A stretch of DNA of 64,000 bases, taken from Mesoplasma coleopterae (GTDB taxonomy: Bacteria; Bacillota_I; Bacilli_A; Mycoplasmatales; Mycoplasmataceae). The translations under genes were made by a program, and so were the position numbers. Shown piece by piece: positions 46,766-59,786 of the stretch. The DNA lies in the NCBI RefSeq assembly GCF_002804245.1, contig NZ_CP024968.1, positions 682,001 through 746,000 on the forward strand, in the 5' to 3' direction. Every line of letters begins with the position of its first letter. The first letter of the stretch is position 1. The notes under the pieces are model-generated. The model saw only the letters and a list, made by a program, of their open reading frames with translations, was not told the DNA's origin and ran no database searches.

Positions 46766-49444
46766 TTAAAACTTACCTTGTGCTAAACTAGCGTTACCTC
46801 CACCTTTTGGTGAAATTGGTAGATTTTTAAATATTTCTATCGCTGAGTGTTCTAATTGTAATTTTTCGCTTACTCCAACAACAACAAAATTACCATCAGT
46901 GTTTTCAGAAGTTAAAATTATGATTACTTTTTCAAATTTGTTTTTATATTCATCAACTAATGTTTTCATATCTTTGATATTTAAGCCATTCACTTTTTCT
47001 TCAATTATTTGTGTTCCATTTTCATTGATTTTTGGTTCAAATGATTTAAACTTTTCTAATTTTTGAGTCGTTAATAATTCTTCTACTTTTCTTTCATAAA
47101 CTTTTATTGCAATAGACAAGTCTTCCAAAATAAGTTTTAAAGAAATAATTGATTGTTTTGAAATTTCTTTGTTAAATGCATCTTTGATAATGTCTTCAAT
47201 TTTTTGATCTGCCAAAATTGATTTAGTGTTTTCATACTTTGCAAATATTTCTTGTATTAATTTTAACAATTTATTAAACTCTGTATTTAAGTATTCATTT
47301 ATTGACTGTTTTGAAGTTAAACACTTAACTCTATAAACTCCGCTACCTTTCGATTCCAGTCCTGTAATCATGAAATCTTCTATATCATGTGTATTATCAA
47401 CATGAGTCCCTCCACATAATTCACTTGAAAATTCCCCAAATTTTACTACTCTAACAATATCATCATATTTTTCAGTAAAGAATGCTAATGCACCATACTT
47501 ACTTATTGCATCTTGCATTGAACAGAAATAAACATTTCTACTAATTTTTTCATTTATTTTTTCAACAACTAGCTTTTCAGCAGCTAATAATTCTTCTGGT
47601 TTAATAGAATCGTTATATGTAAAGTCCATACGCAGTCCATATTCATCATTGTATGATCCAGATTGCATAACTGTCTCGCCCAATATTTCTCTTAATGCTG
47701 CATGAATTAAGTGAGTTCCTGAATGGTTTTTCATAGTCAAAGTTCTTTTTGTTTCATTAACAAATGCATCAATAGTGTCTCCAATTTTAATTGAACCTTC
47801 TAACTGAATTTTATGAATATGTTGATGGTTAGGTCCTTGCTGAGTATCAATAACTTCAGCTCTAGCTGAATTATTTACTAAGTATCCAGTATCAGCTGCT
47901 TGACCACCTTTTTCAGCATAAAATGGTGTCTTGTCTAAAATAACATAAACTTCAGTATCAGCTGCTTCTGAAAGAATTTCATCATCTGTGAAAATATAAA
48001 CAATCTTTGCATTTTCATGCTTTGTTTCTTCTCATCCAGTAAATTCTGAATCGACATCAATCTTTGTGAAAATTTCATTTTGTTTATCTCAAGCTTTTAA
48101 ATCTTTTCTTGCATTACGCGCTTGTTCTTTTGCTTGTTCTAATAAATAATTAAATTCTTCAATATCAACTTTAACATTTTTATCTTCTGCAATTTCAATA
48201 GTTTGTTCAATTGGGTAACCAAATGATTCAAATAAAAGTAATGCATTTTTACCTGTTACTTTTTTATCATTTTCAATCATTTTATTTAAAGCTTCATATC
48301 CTTTTGATAAAGTTTTTAAGAATTTTTCTTCTTCATTTAAAATTGTAGACTCAATTAAGTTTTGTTTTTCTAATAAATATGGGTAAAAATCTTTCATTGC
48401 ATTTATTACATTAATTACTAATGTACTTAAGAATGGCCCATTGATTCCTAATTCCATACCTTTCATTAGAGCACGGCGAATTAAGCGGCGAATTATATAG
48501 CCTCTATCTTTGTTACCTGGGAATACACCATCAGCAATAGCAAAACTTGTTGCTCTAACATGATCAGCAATTACTTTAAATGCTGTATTAATTTTAGTTT
48601 GTTCAATTTTTTCATCAAAATAATTTTCAATTGAATATTTAAATTTTGAATCACAAATACTTTCAATTTGTTTTATTGTAGGTCAAAAGATATCGGTTTC
48701 AAAGTTTGTTGGTGTGTCTTGAAATATAGATGCTATTCTTTCTAAACCAGCACCAGTATCTATATTTTTTCTTGGTAATTCTGAATAATTATTAAATCCA
48801 TCATTATTAAATTGTGAAAATACAATATTTCAAATTTCAATATATCTATCATTTTCAATATCTTCAGCTAAAAGTTTTGGTCCTATATTTTCTTTATCTC
48901 ATTTTTCACCACGATCAAAGAAAATTTCAGTATTTGGACCACATGGTCCTTGACCTACATCTCAAAAGTTTGTATCTCTTGTTAATCTAAAAATATGATC
49001 TTGTTTGATACCAATATCATTAATTCAATATTCATAAGCTTCAATATCTTCATCAAAAACAGTTATGTATAATTTTTCAGTTGGAATCGCAAATCATTTA
49101 TCACTTGTTAATAATTCTCAAGCAAAAGATATTGCTTCTTTTTTGAAATAATCCCCAATTGAAAAATTACCTAACATTTCAAACATTGTGTGGTGTCTTG
49201 CGGTTACCCCAACATTTTCAATATCATTAGTTCTAATTGCTTTTTGTGAGTTAGTTAATCTTGGTGATGGAGGTGTTTTTCTTCCATCAAAATATGGTTT
49301 AAGTGTAGCTACACCTGAATTAATTCATAATAATGAAGGGTCTTCTACAGGTATTAAGCTAACTGGTTCTAAGAAATGGTGTTTTTTTTCCTTAAAAAAA
49401 TCTAATCACATTTTTCTAATTTCATTTGTTGTTAATTTTCTCAT
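46766..49444 (-). CDS. alaS: Alanyl-tRNA synthetase
   Basis: 892 codons, full length. Class II synthetase with catalytic domain ([23 protein letters not shown] in parts; [19 protein letters not shown]), editing domain with [11 protein letters not shown] and the zinc-binding ELCGGTHV, and a C-terminal domain ending [15 protein letters not shown], which is the C-Ala signature. ATG at 49442-49444, only a weak ribosome binding site. Many TGA Trp codons break the frame. No T-box leader upstream; the gene is divergent from the HAD phosphatase gene. Confidence 0.97.
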
Positions 49445-49563
49445 TAAATATCAGTCCTTTAAAATTAATTATAACCTTTAACAAAATTAAAGAGAAAATA
49501 AATTTATCTAATTTTTGATAAAATATATATATCACTACTTATTCTGGAAAGGAAAGTAAAAAT

Positions 49564-50415
49564 ATGCAATTAAAAGATAAATTAAAAAAGAGATTAATAT
49601 TAATTGATTTAGACGGAACAACTTTAAAAGATGACCATTTAACAATTAATCCAATAACAAAAAATGCTTTGCAAGATGCCATTAAGGATGGGCATACTGT
49701 TTGTATATGCACAGGTAGAAGTTTAAAAGATACAATACATATTTATAATGAACTAGAACTAGACAGTTTATTAGTTACATTGGATGGTGGACATATATCT
49801 GATCCGGTTCATAGAAATTTCAAAAGAATAGTATTACCAATTAGTGAAGATGTAACAAAAAGTATTATACAACATCCAATATTGAAAGGAAAAATTGAAA
49901 ACATTATTGTTGAATACTATCATGCTAACATGATTCAAAATGGTGCTGATAATTTCTTTATTGCTGATGCAAACGCAGAAACTCCAATTCAAGGAGATAT
50001 TTTAAAAGATTGAAGTGGTCCTTGCAGTAATGTAATTATTAAATTAAACACAAATTTAAATTTTATTAATATTGTTGATACTTTAAACCAAGAGTTTGGA
50101 AATGCAGTTAAAGTTAAATCCAACTTAATTTACGGTATTGAAAATATTGGAGAAAAACCAATTTTAATAATAACAAACAAATTTGTTAACAAAGGTTTTG
50201 CTGCTGAAATGGTTGCCCAATATTACAATAAAGATATTAAAGATGTTATTGCTTTTGGTGATCAAATGAATGATTTTGAAATGATTCAAACAGTTGGTCA
50301 TGGTATTGCCTTAACAAATGGAAATCCAAAATTGAAAGAAATAGCTTGAGGTATAACTGATATTTCAAATGATGAAGGTGGAGTTGGAGACACACTAAAT
50401 AAACTTTTAAAATAG
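49564..50415 (+). CDS. Cof-type HAD-IIB hydrolase
   Basis: 283 codons, typical for the family. Motif I DLDGTTLKDDH with nucleophile Asp15 and Asp17, motif II CICTGRS, cap domain about residues 85-200, motif III Lys in NKFVNKGFAAE and motif IV FGDQMNDFEMI. Such enzymes dephosphorylate sugar phosphates, flavin mononucleotide or related metabolites; substrate is not predictable. ATG with gaaaggaaag. TGA Trp in LKDWSG and EIAWGI. Confidence 0.93.
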
Positions 50416-50447
50416 AAAAATATCAGCTTAATGAGCTGATATTTTTC
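50416..50447. terminator. Bidirectional terminator HAD/GH1
   Basis: Stem aaaatatcagct/agctgatattttt between the convergent HAD and GH1 genes, with T-runs both ways. Confidence 0.85.
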
Positions 50448-50449
50448 TA

Positions 50450-51901
<1,452 letters not shown>

Positions 51902-51969
51902 ATTTTCACTTCCTTTATATATTGATTTTCTCAAATATTTAAATTTAAAAATATTTTATGAATTAAATG

Positions 51970-52000
51970 AAAACAACTTTCAGAAATAGAAAGTTGTTCT
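51970..52000 (-). terminator. Terminator after the ROK kinase gene
   Basis: On the minus strand stem aacaactttc/gaaagttgtt with a T-containing tail, between the ROK gene and the first GH1 gene. Confidence 0.75.
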
Positions 52001-52009
52001 TAAAAACTA

Positions 52010-52942
52010 TTAAATATGGTGTATTTCTTCAAGTTCACAAAGCTTATAGTAAACTCCATAACATCCTGCATCATTATTTAATTTTGAAATTTCCACTATG
52101 TTAAAAACAGGGTTTTTCGAGAATTTGCTATTTGCATCAAACTTTCTATGCAATTTAATTTTATCAATAACCATTTGCATGAATTGAGTATTTTCGCTAA
52201 CTCCTCCACCAATTGTTAATAAATCAAAATCCAATAACTGATGAAAATTAATTATTGTTTTTGCAATGGCTGATGTTCATTGATCAACCAACTCAACAAC
52301 AATAGGATCATTTTGATTAAACTTTTCAAACAATTGTTTTCCATTTACTTCTTCATTTACATTGGCTTTTTTTCTATACTTCATAATTAAAGTCCCTAAC
52401 CCTGTATCTAAAGCATATGCTGAGTTGTCATCTTTATTATTAATTGAACTAAACATACCTGATGCCTGTCCTGCCTCAAAATTGGTTCCTTTATAAAGTG
52501 CCTTATTAATTATAATTCCACACCCTAGAGCAGAACCAATTGTAATATGAATGAAATTTGTTAAGTTTGGGTCATTTCTAAATTTAAATTCACCATAGGC
52601 TGCAGATTTTCCATCATTTTCAATTTCAAAGTTTTTTATTTTACTTATCTTTGAGAATTTATTTATTAAATCAAATTCAACATCACAAAATGCTGATTCT
52701 GTTATAATTTTTTTATTTTCTGAATCTAAAACCCCTGGTATTGAAATACCTAAGTCAAATTCAACACTTTCATTAACTAAGTCATTCACAATAATATCCA
52801 TTACTTTTTCCAATGGCAATTGAAAGCCTTTTTTATCAATACCATCATATTTCAAAAGAGATTTTGATTCTATTTTTCCATCAACAAATGAAATTTTTTT
52901 AATTGATGATCCACCTAAATCATAAGTAATTTTTTTATTCAT
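52010..52942 (-). CDS. ROK family sugar kinase
   Basis: 310 codons. ROK fold: phosphate-binding start ITYDLGGSSIKK, substrate/Mg part IENDGKSAAYGE, ATP region ITIGSALGCGIIIN and EAGQASGM, adenosine site TIGGGVSEN. The Cys-rich zinc motif found in many ROK glucokinases (CxCGxxGCxE) is absent, as in beta-glucoside kinases and some glucokinases. Start overlaps the upstream GH1 stop by one base (TAATG). Likely role: phosphorylating the free sugar released by the GH1 enzymes. TGA Trp after VELVDQ. Confidence 0.88.
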
Positions 52943-54336
52943 TATAATTCTCCATTTTTTGAAATTAATTCTTTATATCAGTAGAAACTATCTTTTCTTA
53001 TTCTTTTCATGTCTTTTAAATCAAATTCATCTCTATTAACATAAACAAAACCATAGCGTTTTGAAATTCCTTCATGTGTTGAGACTAAATCAATAGCACT
53101 TCAAGGCATGTAACCTATCATCTCAACACCATCTTCAATAGCTAGAGCCATTTGATGAATATGTTTTTGATAAAAATCAATTCTATAGTCATCATGTACT
53201 TTTCCATCTTCAGTTAATACATCCCTTGCACCAATTCCATTTTCTGTAACCATAATAGGTAGTTGATATCTTTCTCAAACTTCTCTTAAAGTATTTCTAA
53301 AACCAACTGGGTCAATTTCTCAACCAAATTGTGTTTTTTCTAAGTTTGGATTTTTAACTGATTTTGCAAACCCTTTGAAAGCAAAACCTGATTGTTGATC
53401 GGCGTTTGTTGCGCCATCATTTCCATCTTTATTGTCAAGCGCTTCTACAGTTCCTGAAGAATAATAGTTTATAGCAATAAAATCAGGTTTTGCTATTTTA
53501 AATAACTCCATTTCCTCAGATGTTGTGTGAATTTGTTTATTATTTTGCTCTAAATAGCTTAAAAATTTCTTACTATATGTTCCTCTGCATAAAATATCTA
53601 AGTAGACTCAGTTTCTTAATAAATCCATATTTAGCTTAGCTGTAAAATCTTCTGGCTTTGATGATGCAGGATAGTTAATTGCAATATTTGGTGCTGGTCC
53701 TATTTTTGATTTAGGGCACATTTCTCTACACATTAGTATTGCCTTAGCCTGAACTACATTCATATTATGCATTACTTGTCATTCATTTGAAGAATACTTT
53801 TCTTTATTTGTATTTATTATTTGCGAAATTAATACCATAACATTAAGTTCATTTACAGTTAATCAATATTTAACTTTTGAACCAAAATTTTTAAATAAAA
53901 CTGAACAATATCTTTCATAATGTTTATAAACATTTTTGCTTTCTAATCCACCATCTTCTTCAACAAACATAGGAATATCAAAGTGAAAAATTGTAACTAC
54001 TGGTTCTATATTATTTTTAATTAATTCATCTAATAAGTTGTTGTAAAAATCAATTCCTTCTTGATTTATATTACCTTCTTTATCTTTAATAATTCTTGGT
54101 CAAGAAATAGAAAATCTGTATGACTTAAATCCCATTTCTGCCATAAGAGCAACATCTTCTTTTCAATGGTTATAGTGATCAGATGCAACACTAAAATCTG
54201 TTATTTCTTTGTTTGCATGCTCTTTTGATGATGGATCCATTGATGATGGAACTTTTCCACCTTGGTATATGCCCCCTTCTACTTGATAGGCGCTTGTAGC
54301 TGCACCTCATAAAAAATCTTTTGGAAATTTACTCAT
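52942..54336 (-). CDS. 6-phospho-beta-glucosidase (GH1), copy 2
   Basis: 464 codons. GH1 enzyme: FLWGAATSAYQVEGG, acid/base Glu in TVNELN, nucleophile Glu in MVTENGIG and ending SKRYGFVYVNRDE. It differs clearly from copy 1 (an insert with KDGNDGATNADQQ around residue 300), so the two may prefer different aglycones. ATG with aggagg. Its stop is shared with the ROK kinase start. It follows the RpiR regulator gene and its terminator. Trp TGA codons throughout. Confidence 0.92.
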
Positions 54337-54405
54337 CTATTTTCCTCCTTATATTTTCTATTTTATGCTTACTTTTTTTAAAGATGGATTGATAAATATA
54401 AAATT

Positions 54406-54437
54406 AAAAAAACTTTCCTTTTTAGAAAGTTTTTTTC
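54406..54437 (-). terminator. Terminator at the rpiR end
   Basis: On the minus strand stem aaactttc/gaaagttt with A-rich loop and T-run; its first arm is in the last rpiR codons. Confidence 0.8.
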
Positions 54438-55162
54438 ATTACATTTAATACTTCAATGAAAAGCATTTGAATAGCTATATTTCTTATTAAAAATGAAGAC
54501 GAATTGTAATTGAAATCTAATTTTATAGTTTTAAAATTATATTTTTTTAGTTTTTCTTCAGAAAATCTAGATGTTATTAAATAAATGTTTTCAAAATCAA
54601 AGTCACCTTTTAATTCAAAATCAATTTGATCAACAAGACTATCAGTATCTAATCCAGCGAATAAAAAAATATTTACAGCGTTTTCTTTCTTTTTAATCTT
54701 TTTCATATATATATACTGTGTTTCTAATATAATTGGTGTGATATCACCTTCCAATAATAACTCATAAATAAAATTAGAAGCTATTCTTAATTGATATGAG
54801 CTATAAATATAAACATTTTTTTCTTTAATAATACTTAATGCTAAATCATTAATGAAATTTTTCTTACTTCTTATTCATTCATCAATTTCCTTAAATAATG
54901 TTTCTGTTCCTCCAACATTATTTATTTTTGATATTTTTTCTTGGTTTTTTAGATTATATATCAATTCTTTGTAACCTGAAAATTCTAAATTTTTGGAAAA
55001 TTTTGTTATAGTTGACTCACTTACGTAAGCTTTATTTGCAAGTTCTTTTTGTTTTAAATAAATACCCTTCATAGCATGACATAGAATTTCATTAGCTATT
55101 ATTTGGTTCGTTGTATTAGTAAAATTTTTTTGTTGTATTTTCAGCTTCTCATAAATATTCAT
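54422..55162 (-). CDS. RpiR/MurR family regulator
   Basis: 246 codons. N-terminal HTH_6 DNA-binding domain (residues about 1-75; KQKELANKAYVSESTITKFSKNLEFSGYKEL is the family helix-turn-helix with FxxxLGxxGYxE pattern) and a C-terminal SIS-like sugar-phosphate domain (about 95-240), somewhat shorter and less conserved than usual. ATG with agaggt upstream; the frame extends 21 codons further but without a ribosome binding site. Located between PTS and GH1 genes, it is the probable local regulator. TGA Trp after KEIDE. Confidence 0.88.
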
Positions 55163-55191
55163 AATAAACCTCTTTATAAAAATTTTATAAT

Positions 55192-55218
55192 AAAAAAGCA
55201 AACTTAGTTTACTTTTTG
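55192..55218 (-). terminator. Terminator after the PTS gene
   Basis: On the minus strand stem aaaagtaaac/gtttgctttt with a G-T pair and T-rich tail, just past the PTS stop and before rpiR. Confidence 0.75.
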
Positions 55219-55226
55219 TTTTCATA

Positions 55227-57851
55227 TTATTTTTGTTTAACTTCTTTTTTAGCTTTTGCTAAATTTTTTGTTAAAACCTTTAAAGAAATTTTTAATTCTT
55301 TTGGTTTTTCATAATCATAAGCTATTTTTAAAGAGTTCAAATCATTTCAATATTCATTTCTTATTTCTTTAATTTCAGATTTTAAATTATATTCTTTGTT
55401 AAATTCGTTTAACATTTCTTCAATTTCTTTTTCTTTGGTTCCAATTATGTTATCCAAAGTTTTAAAGTCAATTAAAGCTTTCAAATCATTTCTTTGATCT
55501 TTAAGTTTTTCAACCCTTTCTTTATATGTCAGATTATTGAATTCATTAACAAGTTTTTTAGCAATTGACAAGTTATTTTTGCTTAAAGCTTTTTTACCTT
55601 TTTTATAAATTCTTTGTTCATGTTTATATTCATTTTCAATTAAAGTTTCAATTTTTGAATCAACAGAAATAACTTTTTGAATTTGTTTCTCAATTAATTT
55701 AATTTGTTTAATTGTTTCTTTATCAATTACTTGTTTCATTTCTTTTACTTGAGTTTTTAAAATTTGAATTTCTTCTTCTGATAAATCATTTTTAACTTTA
55801 ATAAATTTTAATAAAGCATTTGCTGATTTAGATACAGCTGATTTTTCATTTGGTCTTTCGATATAAATTAGTAAACTGAAAATAGTTCCTAAACCCAATG
55901 CTAAAGCGGCACCTGTTATATATAAAATACCATTTGTTATGTTTGATAAGTCTGCTGTACCACCCATTGTTGGTGAAGAAAAGAATCCAATAAATTCAAA
56001 AACTCCAAATCCTGTTCCAGCTCTTGCTGTAACACCAACTGCGTTACAATAAGCCCCAGCAATAAATGCAGCAATACATCCTGCTATTAACGGACGTTTT
56101 TTAGGTAAGTTAATTCCATAAAGAATTGGTTCTGTGATTCCTAAACAACCTGCTGGCAACATATGAATTGCATCTTTTTTAAGTTTTGAGTTTTGAGTAA
56201 CTAAAATAACTCCTATTAAAGCTCCAACTTGAGCTCATACTGAAATACCCATAATCATGAATATTCCAGCTCCCCCTCTTTGAATATTATCTAAAATACC
56301 TACTATAATTAATCCCATGTGTATTCCAAAAATAACTGCTACTTGTCATATACCTATATAGAACCCTACACCTATTCCTAATGGAGCTTGTCCAATTCAA
56401 TACATTAGAGTTCCTGCTAATGTTTCAATAACATTTCAAATTGGTAATAATATGAAAAATGAAGTTGGTACAATGACCATAACTAAAATAAAAGGTCTAA
56501 ACATTAATTCTAGTGAAATTGGAATTCATGTTTTAATTCAGTCATTTAAATATTTAGCAGCAATTATTGCTCCCATTACAACAAACATTTTATTTGTCAT
56601 GGCTGCAATTTTAACTTTTGAAATTCCATCTAAGACAGGGTTACCAGTATCTAAATCACCAAAGTTAATTAAAATTCATTCGTGACCCATACCACCTGAT
56701 CCACCATCTAAAAACATTAATGGAGTTGACAATATAAGTGCAATGGATGCTGCTAATATAACATCAAATTTAAAATATTGTGCTGTACTAATTGCTATTG
56801 CAATTGTACCAAAAACTGTTGTTGTTTTAGCCATTATAAATAGTATAATTCAGCCTATAGCTGCATCTTTTAAAAGAACCTGATTACCGCTTGCTTGTGC
56901 TGTAATAACTATATCAGGCATTACATTGATTTGAACAAGTATACCCACAATTGCTTGAACAATTGCACAACCAACAATAATTGGTATAGTTTTTACCATT
57001 ATTGATGCAAACATTCTAATAAATTGAGCGCCTTTACTTTGCTTTTCTTTATTCTCTGAATTTTCGGCTACAGCTACTGATTTTGCAAACTCATTTTGAG
57101 CTATAACTTCGTCTTTTAATTTATATACATCTTGTCCTATAACAACTTGTAATTCGTCTCCTTGTCAAATTGTACTTTTTACAAGTGAAAGTCTTCTTAT
57201 TTTTTCTTCATTAACTAAATCTTTATTTTTAACCAAAAATCTTAAACGAGTCATGCAGTTATAAACATCTCTATAATTTGAAGGACCACCTACAAACTCA
57301 TTTAACATTCTTGCTTCCTTCTGATATTTATTTTCAGCATAAAAAAATTCTTCAAAGTCTTTTTCATTCATTGAATTTGGATTAACTTTTTCAAGAACTT
57401 CTTCAATAATTTTAATAGTACAAATTAATTCGCCTTGTTTATAATTACCTTCTTTGAAATTAATAATTTCAATTTTTTTATCAAAAACAATAGGCGTTTC
57501 ATTAGATATTTTTTCAGCTTCAACCATTTTAAGATCAACTTCAAAAAGTTCATCACCAAGTCTTACTTTTTTATCAAGTTCTAATTTTGTTTTAAAAGGT
57601 TTTCCGCCTAATTTAACAGTATCAAGTCCACAGTGAATTAAAACATTAGTGTCATCAATATCAAAACCATAAGCATGTTTAGTTTCAAAAATCATAACAG
57701 TTTTAGCTTCAACAAAAGGTGAGTAAAACTTATTTTTCTTTGGAAGAATGAGTAAACCATCACCCAGCATTTTTTGTGAAAAAGTTGGATCTGTACATTT
57801 TTCTAAAGATTTAACTTCACAATCAACTGGAGCATAAATTTTTATTTCCAT
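55227..57851 (-). CDS. PTS beta-glucoside EIIA-EIIB-EIIC permease with C-terminal tail
   Basis: 874 codons, larger than usual (about 620-680). Order A-B-C: EIIA (residues 1-150) with His59 in ETKHAYGF and active His73 in IHCGLDTV; EIIB (about 165-245) with the phosphorylated Cys199 in DVYNCMTRLRF; EIIC (about 262-660), glucose/beta-glucoside type, with AGCLGITEPILYGINLP. After the last helix comes a tail of about 205 residues, rich in Lys and Glu, strongly helical and coiled-coil-like (ERVEKLKDQRNDL). The tail is not part of known PTS domains. Beta-glucoside specificity is inferred from the adjacent GH1 genes. ATG with aaaggaa. Many Trp TGA codons. Confidence 0.9.
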
Positions 57852-57881
57852 ATTTTCTATTCCTTTCTAGAATATTTTCCA

Positions 57882-57911
57882 ATATTAATTATTTAAAAGA
57901 CATATAATCAA
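57882..57911 (-). promoter_or_regulatory. Possible promoter for the PTS gene
   Basis: On the minus strand TTGATT (57906-57911), 18-base spacer, TAATAT (57882-57887). A palindrome ttttcgaaaa (57916-57925) sits just upstream of the -35 box and could be an operator for the RpiR protein. Both are judged by eye. Confidence 0.4.
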
Positions 57912-58044
57912 TATATTTTCGAAAAAATTTCTTTTTTGGAAAGTTTTAAGCTTTTTTATTATTTTTTAACACCTTACATACAAATAAAAAAGCGAACGTC
58001 TACTTTTTAAATACTATTTAAAAGTTCTTTTATTTGTTGTTTTG

Positions 58045-58382
58045 TTAATACCTTTTTTCTTTTTCAGATAAATAACTAACTAATGCTATAATTAATAAAA
58101 TTCTAAAATGAAACCAATAAACAATAATGCACAAACAGATAAAAATTATATGTGGTTGTTGTTCACTTGTACGAACTTATTTATATGTTTTTTTAGCCAT
58201 CAATGTCAATGAGATCATTCATGCAAGTGTAATTTAATAATTAAATTAAAATCAATATTGAAATTCTTGCAGATTCTGATGCTTGTAAACCAATTCTATA
58301 TATAATTGCAAATAATCCAACTATTGAAGTTGTTATGAATTTAATATATAGTTATCAAATATATCGTTTTTTTTGTTTGCAT
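58045..58382 (-). pseudogene. Decayed small membrane-protein gene
   Basis: This is the only part of the 611-base gap between the PTS gene and tuf with coding traces. On the minus strand an ATG (58380-58382) opens MQTKKTIYLITIY, then a frame change gives IKFITTSIVGLFAIIYRIG and LQASESARISIL, and after further stops a last frame gives VRTSEQQPHIIFICLC, IIVYWFHFRILLIIALVSYL and SEKEKRY to a TAA at 58045. The pieces look like a two- to three-helix membrane protein broken by at least two frameshifts and a TAA. The remaining bases (57926-58044) show nothing else clear. Confidence 0.5.
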
Positions 58383-58414
58383 ATTATTTCTTTTCTATAC
58401 GAGGCCAATTAAAA

Positions 58415-58443
58415 CAAAAAAAATTACCAAAAGGTAATTTTCT
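58415..58443 (-). terminator. Terminator after tuf
   Basis: On the minus strand stem aaaattacc/ggtaatttt with a short loop, followed by T-rich sequence, 20 bases past the tuf stop. Confidence 0.9.
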
Positions 58444-58462
58444 AATTTTCATTTAATAAAGA

Positions 58463-59647
58463 TTATTGAACTGCAATAACTGTTCCAGCTCCAATAGTTC
58501 TTCCACCTTCACGGATTGAGAATTTTGTTCCATCTTCAACAGCAATTGGTTTAATTAATTCAATTGTCATTTCAACGTTATCTCCAGGCATAACCATGTC
58601 TGTTCCAGCAGGTAATGTTACTTCACCAGTAACATCAGTTGTACGGAAGTAGAATTGAGGACGGTATTTGTTAAAGAATGGTTTGTGACGTCCACCTTCT
58701 TCAGTAGTTAATGCATAAACTGATGCTTGTAATTTAGTATGAGGTTTAATAGTTCCAGGTTTAGCTAAAACTTGTCCACGTTCAATACCTTCTCTGTCAA
58801 CACCACGTAATAATGCTCCTACGTTATCTCCAGCTTCAGCAAAGTCTAATAATTTTCTGAACATTTCTAATCCAGTAACAACACATTTTTTAGCTTCTTC
58901 AACTAAACCAACGATTTCAACTTCTTCGTTAACTTTAATTGTTCCACGTTCAACACGTCCTGTAGCAACAGTTCCACGTCCTGTAATTGTGAAAACGTCT
59001 TCAACAGGCATTAAGAATGTTTTATCTGAATCACGAGTTGGAGTTGGGATGTATGCATCAACTGAAGCCATTAATTCTTCAATAGCAGCAACTCATTTAG
59101 CTTCTCCGTTTAATGCTCCTAAAGCTGATCCACGGATAACTGGTGCTCCGTCTCCATCAAAGTCGTAAGTTGATAATAAATCTCTAACTTCCATTTCAAC
59201 TAAGTCGATCATTTCTTCATCATCAACCATGTCACATTTGTTTAAGAAAACAACAATTTTTGGAACTCCAACTTGTCTTGATAATAAGATGTGTTCACGA
59301 GTTTGAGGCATAGGCCCATCAGTTGCAGCAACAACTAAGATTGCACCATCCATTTGAGCAGCACCTGTAATCATGTTTTTAACATAATCGGCGTGTCCTG
59401 GACAGTCTACGTGTGCGTAGTGTCTGTTTTCTGTTTTATATTCAACGTGTGAAGTATTAATTGTAATTCCACGTTCTCTTTCTTCTGGAGCGTTATCGAT
59501 ATTTGCGTAATCTTTAAATTCTGCTCCACCTTTATCTGCTAAAACTTTAGTAATAGCAGCAGTTAATGTAGTTTTACCGTGGTCAACGTGTCCAATAGTA
59601 CCAATGTTAACGTGAGGTAAACTACGGTCAAAAGCTTCTTTTGCCAT
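58463..59647 (-). CDS. tuf: Elongation factor Tu
   Basis: 394 codons. GTPase that brings aminoacyl-tRNA to the ribosome. G1 GHVDHGKTT at residues about 19-27, [23 protein letters not shown] and NKCDMVDD (G4) are all intact; C-terminal barrels end [16 protein letters not shown] with aaaggag. The Trp in AKWVAAIEE is TGA. It follows fusA but has its own promoter and a 94-base leader, so its level can be set separately from the rest of the str operon. Confidence 0.98.
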
Positions 59648-59706
59648 TTTTGTATTTCTCCTTTATTTATATCTAGCGATATTAGATTTACTTTCTAGTA
59701 TCTTTA

Positions 59707-59731
59707 CCGCCCCCGTAGGGGCGTTTTTTAT
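59707..59731 (+). terminator. GC-rich hairpin with T-run on the plus strand, in the tuf leader
   Basis: Stem cgcccc/ggggcg with loop cgta followed by six T on the plus strand. No plus-strand gene precedes it. On the tuf mRNA (minus strand) it forms a stable hairpin with A-rich 5' flank but no T-run behind, so it is a leader stem for tuf or a terminator for an antisense transcript. Confidence 0.6.
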
Positions 59732-59747
59732 TCTTTTAATTAAGAAT

Positions 59748-59776
59748 ATTTTAACTTTTTACATCAATAAGTGCAA
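59748..59776 (-). promoter_or_regulatory. Promoter for tuf
   Basis: On the minus strand TTGCAC (59771-59776), 17-base spacer, TAAAAT (59748-59753). It starts 12 bases or less after the fusA stop and precedes the GC-rich hairpin. Confidence 0.65.
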
Positions 59777-59786
59777 TTATATATTA

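Noticed and set aside
49445-49563. T-box leader for alaS
   Set aside because: No specifier stem or T-box sequence; same negative result upstream of the ytpR-pncB-tyrS unit.
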